From NCBI GenBank assembly GCA_050288085.1, contig JBNKDD010000060.1:1-22391 (forward strand): DNA of 22,391 nucleotides. The letters are read 5' to 3'. This stretch comes from JBNKDD01 sp050288085 (GTDB lineage: Bacteria; Chloroflexota; Anaerolineae; Aggregatilineales; UBA3940). The stretch's first letter is position 1, and the number at the start of each line of letters is the position of its first letter. This document shows, in pieces, positions 16,978 to 22,391 of the stretch. The notes beneath the pieces were generated by a model, which was not told where the DNA came from, searched no databases, and saw only the letters and a list, made by a program, of their open reading frames with translations. The position numbers and the translations under genes were made by a program.

Positions 16978-17039
16978 TACCCTGAACAGCCAATTCTGTT
17001 TTGAACGTTCATAATAATTATCAGGAGGCAGATCCAACC

Positions 17040-18095
17040 ATGTCAGAAAACCCAACCGCAGCAACAATGCGTCAGAAAGACGACTTGATCGTCGTAGGTG
17101 GTGCTGGTGGTTTTATCGGCGGGGCGTTAGTCCGTTACTTTCACGATCAGGGATTTACCCATATCCGGGCGATTGACAAGAAGCCGCTTCCGGTATGGTA
17201 CCAGCGCACACCGGGGGTCGAAAGCCTCTGCCTGGATCTAAGCTACCGTGACAATTGTGTCCGCGCTGTAGAAGGTGCTGTTGAGGTTTATAATCTGGCG
17301 GCTGATATGGGCGGTATGGGCTTCATTGAGAACTTCAGGGTCGAATGCCTGCGCAGTGTCCTGATCAACACACACATGATCGAAGCGGCTTATCAGGCGG
17401 GCGTTGATCGCTACTTCTTCTCCTCATCGGCCTGTGCCTACAATACCGATTTGCAGAAAGACCCTAATGTCCGCGCCTTAAAGGAATCGGATGCTTACCC
17501 GGCGATGGCCGAGCGTGGCTACGGTTGGGAAAAGCTGATCTCCGAAATGTTCTGCCAGGAATATACTGCCGAACGGAATATGAAAACGGCTATTGCTCGT
17601 TTCCACAATGTTTATGGGCCGCACGGCACCTGGGATGGTGGACGGGAAAAAGCACCGGCTGCCTTAAGCCGCAAAGTGATCGAAGCCAAAGAAAGCGGCA
17701 ACCACGAGATCGTTATCTGGGGCGATGGTGAACAGACGCGCAGCTTCATGTATATCGATGACTGTGTGAAGGGCATCGACATGATTATGCACTGCGATGA
17801 ACTGATTGCAACCCCGATCAATCTGGGGTCCAGCGAATTGTTCTCGATCAATGCGTTGGTCAGCGAGATCGAAAAGGTGGCCGGGATCACCCTGGAACGC
17901 CGGTACGACCTCGATGCGCCGCGCGGTGTGGCCGGACGTAACAGCGATAACACCTTTATCCAACAGGTGCTCGGCTGGGAACCCGATACCCTACTGAGTG
18001 AAGGTATTGCTAAAACCTATGCCTGGATCGAAACACAATATGCCGACCGTAAAGCAGGCAAGCCTACACCAGCAGGCGAATCGGTAGATCATTAG
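17040..18095 (+). CDS. GDP-mannose 3,5-epimerase
   Basis: Short-chain dehydrogenase/epimerase converting GDP-D-mannose to GDP-L-galactose (and GDP-L-gulose), best known from plant ascorbate synthesis. I chose ATG 17040, with AGGAGG 11 bases upstream, giving 351 residues; a TTG at 17001 would add 13. NAD-binding GGAGGFIGG is at 20-28. Catalytic residues align with those of the Arabidopsis enzyme at a constant offset: Cys132 (SSSACAYN), Tyr161 and Lys165 (YGWEK), Lys204 (GGREKAPAA), and Arg300 in GRNSDN. NLAADMGGMGFI, RFHNVYGPHGTW and GDGEQTRSFMYIDD are further near-diagnostic segments. It is first in the operon, behind operators C and D. Product use (glycan, exopolysaccharide or other) is not shown. 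Confidence 0.93.
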   Translation: MSENPTAATMRQKDDLIVVGGAGGFIGGALVRYFHDQGFTHIRAIDKKPLPVWYQRTPGVESLCLDLSYRDNCVRAVEGAVEVYNLAADMGGMGFIENFRVECLRSVLINTHMIEAAYQAGVDRYFFSSSACAYNTDLQKDPNVRALKESDAYPAMAERGYGWEKLISEMFCQEYTAERNMKTAIARFHNVYGPHGTWDGGREKAPAALSRKVIEAKESGNHEIVIWGDGEQTRSFMYIDDCVKGIDMIMHCDELIATPINLGSSELFSINALVSEIEKVAGITLERRYDLDAPRGVAGRNSDNTFIQQVLGWEPDTLLSEGIAKTYAWIETQYADRKAGKPTPAGESVDH

Positions 18096-18143
18096 CACCA
18101 ACCAACCCAAAACGATTGAGACTTTTTGAGCCTAAGGGCAGCC

Positions 18144-18230
18144 TTTTTAGAAAAATTATTACTTGCCTGACCTGGCTAAACTTGTAAAACTCATTAAACA
18201 GGACAGTCTGACCAGCTGTTTTTCTAAAAA
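18144..18230. repeat. 12-bp perfect inverted repeat flanking 63 bp, in epimerase/kinase gap
   Basis: TTTTTAGAAAAA (18144-18155) and its reverse complement TTTTTCTAAAAA (18219-18230) flank 63 bp in the 184-bp gap between the epimerase and the GHMP-like gene. The rest of the gap is AT-rich with no gene. It could be the footprint of a small inserted element or an intercistronic RNA stem. Confidence 0.5.
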
Positions 18231-18279
18231 TCGGCCTTTCACGCATAAAAAGCTTCAACAAATGCACTGAGAGAAGCCA

Positions 18280-19086
18280 GTGAAAGAGACTATTCAGACC
18301 GACATTACGAGTGTGATCGGGCAGATCCCTTATCGGATGGCCTTTGCCGGTGGCTGGATCGATCAACCCTTCCTGTCCCAGCACAACCCCACGCCGCCGG
18401 GATCGATGGTGGTGGTAGCGATCCAACCGACCACGCGCTTTATGGATCGATGCGGTATGGGGACCAGTACCCGCGACGTTGCGCTGAAACTCTGGAATGG
18501 GCGTGTCCCGAATCGCGAGCCCGCCGAACTGGTACAGGAGCTGTACCGGGCCGAGAACGAAGGCCAGGATGCGCCTTCCGGGTCGCAGGATATGGCGGGG
18601 ATCCTCTATCCCGGCGTAAGCCGCCTTGACTATGACTATGAGTACGAGGGGGGCTACTTCCCGGTGCAGGTCGAATCGAATACCGATCCGGAAGTTGCGT
18701 CCTGGCTCAGTAAAGTTATCTATATGGTTCCGGTCGTCCAGCGTCCATTGGGCTACGATCCATTGGAAATCAAAAACCTCGACCCGGAGTGGATCCGCAA
18801 ACTCGGCCAGACCGGCAAGGACTGCTTCGATGCTATTGTTGCTATGGATGCAAAAGCGCTGGGACAATCCATGCGTGACTGCATGATCTGCTGGGAGAAG
18901 ATTCTGCCCGGTACGGTCCGGCATCCCACCATCCCATTGGATCTTATGGCACTTCTGGACTACTACCAGCGGCGCTATGCCGGTGCAATGTACTCCGGCT
19001 GCGGGGGTGGGTATCTCTACGTGGTTTCGGAGGAACCGGTCCCCGGTGGGTTTAACGTCGAAGTCAGGATTTCGAATGATGAGTGA
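18280..19086 (+). CDS. GHMP-kinase-like protein, shortened N-terminal lobe
   Basis: Probable sugar-1-kinase of the GHMP fold (relatives: heptose-7-phosphate kinase HddA, fucokinase, galactokinase). GTG 18280 is the start: an in-frame ATG at 18262 is followed two codons later by TGA, and GAGAGAAG precedes the GTG. The 268-residue protein has motif 1 PYRMAFAGGWID (17-28), a motif-2-like CGMGTSTRDVALKLW (58-72) that replaces the usual GLGSSA, the GSQDMAG segment (101-107) corresponding to the GxQDQ catalytic-Asp region, and a glycine-rich SGCGGGYLYVV near the C-terminus (239-249). About 60 residues normally found between motifs 1 and 2 are missing. It overlaps the nucleotidyltransferase gene by 8 bp, so the two proteins probably act together. 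Substrate unknown; activity not assured. Confidence 0.68.
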   Translation: MKETIQTDITSVIGQIPYRMAFAGGWIDQPFLSQHNPTPPGSMVVVAIQPTTRFMDRCGMGTSTRDVALKLWNGRVPNREPAELVQELYRAENEGQDAPSGSQDMAGILYPGVSRLDYDYEYEGGYFPVQVESNTDPEVASWLSKVIYMVPVVQRPLGYDPLEIKNLDPEWIRKLGQTGKDCFDAIVAMDAKALGQSMRDCMICWEKILPGTVRHPTIPLDLMALLDYYQRRYAGAMYSGCGGGYLYVVSEEPVPGGFNVEVRISNDE

Positions 19087-19915
19087 CAGCCGTACAATTG
19101 TTGTCAGCGGGAGCTTTGACGATCTGATGCATCCTCAGATGCGTCTCCTTGAAGAGGCGTCTAAGCTGGGGCGGCTGCATGTAGCATTGTGGTCAGATGA
19201 GATGGTGCTGTCCGCAACCGGTAAAGCGCCCAAGTTTAGCCTCCCGGAGCGCGAATACTGGATGCAGTCGATCCGTTATGTTGACCAATATACGGTGGTT
19301 CCGGGTGTGTTCGATAGTGACACGATACCGCTCCTGGACACGATCCAGCCCGATGTGTGGGTGATCGGTGAAGAATCTGACAACAGTCGTATTCGTTCAT
19401 TTTGTGCCGAGCACGGGGTGGCTTATCATCTCTTGCCGACTGCCGACCTGGAAAAGGTTCCGGCTGCTGCGCCCATCCCTTCCTCTAATAACCATCAGCA
19501 TGACCGGAAGAAAGTGCTGGTCACCGGCAGCTTCGATTGGCTACATTCCGGGCATTTACGATTCTTCGAGGAAACTGCCGAACTTGGGGCGTTGTATGTT
19601 GTCGTAGGACACGATGACAATATCAAGCTATTGAAGGGGGAGGGGCATCCCCTGTTTACGCAGGATGTCCGGCGCTATATGGTCGGATCGATTCGCTGTG
19701 TCGAACAGGCGCTTATCTCAACCGGGCATGGTTGGTTGGATGCCGAACCCGAGATTATTCAGCTCAAGCCGGATATCTATGCCGTCAATGAAGATGGCTC
19801 TAAAGAAGAAAAACGGGTCTATTGCGAAGCTCACGGCATTGAATATGTGGTCTTGACACGTACTCCTAAAGAGGGGTTGACGAAACGTTCCAGCACCGAT
19901 TTGCGTGGGTTCTAA
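19079..19915 (+). CDS. Tandem cytidylyltransferase-like nucleotidyltransferase, one degenerate domain
   Basis: Predicted to couple a nucleotide to a phosphorylated substrate. The 278-residue protein contains two copies of the HxGH nucleotidyltransferase fold. Domain 1 (residues ~6-120) has SGSFDDLMHPQM, in which HxGH is lost (HPQM at 18-21), followed by VALWSDE. Domain 2 (~145-278) has TGSFDWLHSGH with intact HSGH (156-159), VVVGHDDN, and TKRSSTDLR (268-276), equivalent to the ISSTxIR motif. A Pro/Ala/Ser/His-rich linker (128-141) joins them. Relatives include GCT/TagD, the HldE C-terminal domain and ethanolamine-phosphate cytidylyltransferase, itself a tandem. ATG 19079 is chosen (AGGA nine bases upstream); ATG 19076 adds one Met. 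The nucleotide and acceptor are unknown; the kinase just upstream is the likely supplier of the acceptor. Confidence 0.75.
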   Translation: MSDSRTIVVSGSFDDLMHPQMRLLEEASKLGRLHVALWSDEMVLSATGKAPKFSLPEREYWMQSIRYVDQYTVVPGVFDSDTIPLLDTIQPDVWVIGEESDNSRIRSFCAEHGVAYHLLPTADLEKVPAAAPIPSSNNHQHDRKKVLVTGSFDWLHSGHLRFFEETAELGALYVVVGHDDNIKLLKGEGHPLFTQDVRRYMVGSIRCVEQALISTGHGWLDAEPEIIQLKPDIYAVNEDGSKEEKRVYCEAHGIEYVVLTRTPKEGLTKRSSTDLRGF

Positions 19916-19932
19916 CGGAGAGCAAGCACATC

Positions 19933-21009
19933 ATGTACTATGCACTGATCATGGCGGGGGGGACCGGATCACGGTTATGGCCTCTCAGCCGCCAGGCCCA
20001 TCCCAAACAAACCCTGAAGCTGATCGGGGATCGCTCCATGTTTCAACATGCGGTAGAGCGGTTAGCCCCGCTGTTCCCGACTGAGCGCGTCACCGTTGTG
20101 ACTCGCGCTGCGCATGTTGCCCCTTTATCCCAGCAAGTACCTGATCTGCCACAAGCTAACTACATCATTGAGCCACAGGGGCGCGGCACGGCTCCGGCTA
20201 TCGGGTTGGCGGCAATCAACCTGATCCACACCGACCCGGAAGCGATCATGGCGGTTCTCACTGCCGATCACTATATCACGGACACCGCGCACTTTCGTGA
20301 TACCCTGGCCGCTGCCGGGGAACTGGCTCAGGCCGGATACCTGGTCACGCTGGGGATCAAACCGGATTCCCCATCTACCGGATTTGGGTATATCAAACAA
20401 GGGGAACAGCTCGAACCGGTTAACGATTTTGCGGCGTTCCGGGTAGCGGGGTTCACCGAGAAGCCTGATCTGGCTACCGCCCAGGCAATGATCGCCGATG
20501 GTGGATATGCCTGGAACAGCGGTATGTTCATCTGGCGGGTGGATCGCATCCTGGAGGAATTCAAGCGCCAGATGCCCGAATTTTACGGGCAGTTGAAAGA
20601 ACTGGAATCCTGTCTTGGGACGGCGGAATATGAGGATGCGTTGGCCCGCATCTGGCCGACTGTCGAGAAAGAGACGATCGATTACGGCATTATGGAAAAT
20701 GCCGAGAATGTTGCTGTGCTGCCGGTCGATATTGGTTGGACGGATATCGGCAGTTGGGGCAGTCTGCCCGATCTGCTGCCCGCCGACGAGCAGGGCAATA
20801 CGGTTGTTGCCAATCACCTGAACATTGATACGCGCGATTCGCTGGTATTCAGTGACAGCCAACGCCTGATCGCTACGGTTGGGGTGGAAGGGCTGGTCAT
20901 TGTTGAAACGGATGATGCTTTGCTGGTATGCTCCAAAGGCCGCGAGCAGGATGTCCGTGACATTGTCAAGCGGCTAGAATCTAAGGATGTGTTGAGTGAG
21001 TGGCTCTAG
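19933..21009 (+). CDS. manC: Mannose-1-phosphate guanylyltransferase
   Basis: Makes GDP-mannose from GTP and mannose 1-phosphate, the substrate of the epimerase at the head of the operon. The 358-residue protein has the nucleotide-binding signature GGTGSRLWPLSR (9-20), PKQTLKL, IIEPQGRGTAPAIGLAA, VLTADHYI, GFGYIK, the FTEKPD motif (174-179), YAWNSGMFIW and IGWTDIGSWGSL. It is the short form, without the C-terminal type II phosphomannose isomerase cupin domain of E. coli ManC, which fits the separate manA gene in this window. GGAG lies 12 bases before ATG 19933. The stop is directly followed by the Nudix gene. No phosphomannomutase is seen, so mannose 1-phosphate must come from a gene elsewhere. 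Confidence 0.95.
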   Translation: MYYALIMAGGTGSRLWPLSRQAHPKQTLKLIGDRSMFQHAVERLAPLFPTERVTVVTRAAHVAPLSQQVPDLPQANYIIEPQGRGTAPAIGLAAINLIHTDPEAIMAVLTADHYITDTAHFRDTLAAAGELAQAGYLVTLGIKPDSPSTGFGYIKQGEQLEPVNDFAAFRVAGFTEKPDLATAQAMIADGGYAWNSGMFIWRVDRILEEFKRQMPEFYGQLKELESCLGTAEYEDALARIWPTVEKETIDYGIMENAENVAVLPVDIGWTDIGSWGSLPDLLPADEQGNTVVANHLNIDTRDSLVFSDSQRLIATVGVEGLVIVETDDALLVCSKGREQDVRDIVKRLESKDVLSEWL

Positions 21010-21411
21010 ATGCCTGAAGCTACCGTATCGGCGATCATCGTTACGCCTGATCTGTCGAAGTTCCTGATCACCCGGCGTCAAAGCGGACTTTATCAGGGCA
21101 TGTGGTGTCTGCCCGGCGGCCATATCAACCGGGACGAAACCATGCGGCAGGCGGTGATCCGTGAAGTAAAAGAAGAAACCGGGTTAAATTTCGATCCGCA
21201 GTTGTTTTCCTGCTTTGATGAGATTATCCCGGAGCATGATATTCACAGCATCACCGTTGTTTTTGATGGATTAGTCAATGGGACTATCAAGCCCCAGGCA
21301 GATGAAGTGGCTGAAATCGGTTGGTATTCGTTGGGGGAAATTCGCGAGATGCCATTTGCTTTCCGGCATAAAGATATCATTGAGAGTTATGCTCAACAAT
21401 GCGGTATATAG
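21010..21411 (+). CDS. Nudix hydrolase
   Basis: Hydrolyses a nucleoside diphosphate linked to another moiety. The 133-residue protein has a complete Nudix box at residues 37-59 (GHINRDE, then seven residues, REVKEETGL) on the usual small fold, and WCLPGG directly before it. The ATG is immediately after the manC stop, so it is translationally coupled and probably acts on the same pathway, for example recycling a GDP-sugar or removing an unwanted nucleotide sugar. Sequence alone does not distinguish this from 8-oxo-dGTP or ADP-sugar hydrolases. It is the last gene before the terminator at 21474. Confidence 0.9.
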   Translation: MPEATVSAIIVTPDLSKFLITRRQSGLYQGMWCLPGGHINRDETMRQAVIREVKEETGLNFDPQLFSCFDEIIPEHDIHSITVVFDGLVNGTIKPQADEVAEIGWYSLGEIREMPFAFRHKDIIESYAQQCGI

Positions 21412-21473
21412 GCAGGTAACGTAGGGTTAAAAGGCTTAGTGGGCACACTTTAGCCGCGCTTTTTCTTCTCCTT

Positions 21474-21511
21474 GAGAGGTATTGGGTGTACCAATACCTC
21501 TCCTGGTTTTT
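21474..21511 (+). terminator. Intrinsic terminator of the nucleotide-sugar operon
   Basis: A perfect 12-bp stem, GAGAGGTATTGG (21474-21485) with CCAATACCTCTC (21491-21502), has a 5-base loop GTGTA and is followed by CTGGTTTTT with five T at 21507-21511. It lies 62 bases after the Nudix stop and just before the cupin gene, ending the five-gene operon. Confidence 0.88.
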
Positions 21512-21528
21512 AAACAGGAGTCATATCG

Positions 21529-21888
21529 ATGAAGCTAAAACATATCGCCGAGATTGCTGTTGGTACATCACACAATGGGACGGTAAAACGCAAGGCCCTG
21601 CTGCGTGGCGAAGATATTAGCCCTGGCTCCAATATCTTAAGTATGAATGAAGCCTACCTGGAACCGGGCCAGGAGGTGGAGGAACATCAACACCCGGATG
21701 CCGAAGAAGTTTTTTTCATCCTGAGCGGAGAAGGTATGATGCTTGTCGATGGGCAGCCTGTGCCACTAACCGCCGGGAATCTGCTGCTCATCGAACCAGG
21801 GGAACGACATTTATTATGTAACGATGGGGCCGATCTGCTCACCTTTATCACGTTTCTGGTGAAACGACAGCCTCCGGCACGGAGCTAG
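21529..21888 (+). CDS. Small single-domain cupin
   Basis: A 119-residue protein with one beta-barrel cupin domain. Motif 1 is EEHQHPDAEEVFFILSGEG with metal-ligand candidates His53, His55 and Glu59/Glu60; motif 2 is AGNLLLIEPGERHLL with His94. Such proteins may be sugar-phosphate isomerases, dioxygenases or sugar-binding sensors; the specific function is not readable. CAGGAG lies about 9 bases upstream of ATG 21529. It follows the terminator at 21474-21511, so it probably has separate transcription or depends on read-through. Its stop shares the CTAG with the stop of the convergent corrinoid remnant. Confidence 0.85.
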   Translation: MKLKHIAEIAVGTSHNGTVKRKALLRGEDISPGSNILSMNEAYLEPGQEVEEHQHPDAEEVFFILSGEGMMLVDGQPVPLTAGNLLLIEPGERHLLCNDGADLLTFITFLVKRQPPARS

Positions 21889-22094
21889 CCTGAAACCAGC
21901 TCCTTGATCCGCTTGACTCCGGCGACGTCGTCAAAGGCGTAGGCATCTGCTCTAATTGCTTCGGCGTAGCGCTCAGAGACCGGCCCGCCGCCGATGATCA
22001 CTTTTGTCCTGGCTCGCAGCTCCTCGGCTTCCAGGGCGCTGACATGCCCAGCATGGTCCTGAGATAGCCGAGTTTTTTCAGCTCTTGCAAACAC
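21885..22094 (-). pseudogene. C-terminal remnant of a corrinoid (B12-binding) protein gene
   Basis: The residues from LSQDHAGHVSALEAEELR onward, then TKVIIGGGPVSERYAEAIRA and DAYAFDDVAGVKRIKELV, match the last ~60 residues of methyltransferase-type corrinoid proteins (typical pattern: KVxVGGAPVTxxFAxxIGADGYxxDAxxAV). The family normally has ~210 residues with a helical cap and the cobalt-ligating DxHxxG; both are absent. The frame starts at GTG 22094, and an in-frame TAG lies 30 bp further upstream, so the N-terminal two thirds are gone. The DUF1684 gene ends 30 bp upstream on the same strand. I read this as a truncated pseudogene; expression as a small peptide is unlikely. Confidence 0.62.
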
Positions 22095-22124
22095 AGAGTG
22101 ATGGTGGTGCGGTGTGTATGCCTA

Positions 22125-22391
22125 TCAGTGCCCGGTATCCTCGAATGTTTTCTCACCCGCCCTGATCGGAACTTTCAGGCGGTTTTCTTTTGGCGGAATG
22201 GGGCAGGTCCAGAACTCGTTGTAGGCGCAGTAGGGGTTATAGGCCAGGTTGAAGTCAACCACGACTTTGCCGTCCGGGGTGGGTTCGGGGTCAAGGTAGC
22301 GACCGCTGCTGTAGGTTTCGCCGCCGCTGGTCGCATCCATGAAGGGCATGAAGAATCCCCCGCCTGCCTGTGACTGGAAAAGGGTCAGTTC
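22125..22391 (-). CDS. DUF1684 family protein (5' end outside window)
   Basis: The frame is open from the right edge (ELTLFQSQAGGGFFMPFMDA) to the TGA at 22125-22127, so the ATG at 22349 is internal. About 88 C-terminal residues are visible. Signatures of DUF1684 are FFMPFMDATSGGETYSSGRY, VVDFNLAYNPYCAYN, WTCPIPPKENRL and VPIRAGEK. The family is of uncharacterised function; the conserved AYNP.C.Y and CP.PP.ENRL segments suggest a small beta-rich domain. Nothing in the visible neighbours points to a role. Confidence 0.88.
   Translation of the reverse strand, partial: ELTLFQSQAGGGFFMPFMDATSGGETYSSGRYLDPEPTPDGKVVVDFNLAYNPYCAYNEFWTCPIPPKENRLKVPIRAGEKTFEDTGH

Noticed and set aside
18064..18924. 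286-codon minus-strand open frame over the gap and the GHMP-like gene
   Set aside because: It overlaps the kinase-like gene antisense, shows no recognisable domain, and its codons mirror the plus-strand gene.
20125..20862. 245-codon minus-strand frame inside manC
   Set aside because: Antisense shadow of a clearly recognised guanylyltransferase.
21474..21502. GGTATTGG...CCAATACC as a further copy of the LacI-type operator
   Set aside because: The half-sites do not fit the TGGTAYGC pattern, and the structure is fully explained as an intrinsic terminator with a T-run.

Overview
This window looks like a chromosomal segment from a free-living heterotrophic bacterium, probably Chloroflexota (Anaerolineae-like). 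That placement is an inference. It rests on the substrate-binding lipoprotein, whose mature N-terminus is a long Val/Glu/Thr-rich linker typical of that phylum, on the gene mix, and on the moderately high GC. No rRNA, tRNA, CRISPR array or complete transposon was seen.

Layout. (1) 1-4697, plus strand: a compact pyrBCDEF cluster for de novo UMP synthesis, its first gene open at the left edge. The dihydroorotase closely resembles the eukaryotic CAD domain, and the dihydroorotate dehydrogenase is class-2-like but has Cys where class 2 enzymes have Ser. (2) 4707-14743, minus strand: a deoxy-sugar uptake and catabolism locus. In transcription order it runs LacI-type regulator, sugar ABC transporter (ATPase, permease, lipoprotein), type I mannose-6-phosphate isomerase, FucU/RbsD mutarotase, L-fucose isomerase and a rhamnulokinase-like kinase. 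(3) 14744-17039: a long gene-poor stretch with an orphan second permease and the broken 5' end of a secreted-protein gene. It also holds promoter/operator elements. (4) 17040-21411, plus strand: a nucleotide-sugar operon with GDP-mannose 3,5-epimerase, a shortened GHMP-kinase-like protein, a tandem-domain nucleotidyltransferase with one degenerate active site, mannose-1-phosphate guanylyltransferase and a Nudix hydrolase, closed by a strong intrinsic terminator. (5) 21529-22391: a cupin, the broken tail of a corrinoid-binding protein, and a DUF1684 gene running off the right edge.

The most interesting thread is regulatory. A 14-bp palindrome family (best copy TGGTACGCGTACCA) lies over or just after sigma70-like promoters in front of the transporter operon, in front of the LacI gene itself, and twice in front of the GDP-mannose epimerase operon. 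At two places the operators are abutting 14-bp units. This predicts that one LacI-type repressor switches sugar import/catabolism and GDP-sugar synthesis together. The kinase plus nucleotidyltransferase pair in the second operon is not a combination I can match to a named pathway. It is the best candidate for an undescribed sugar-activation route.
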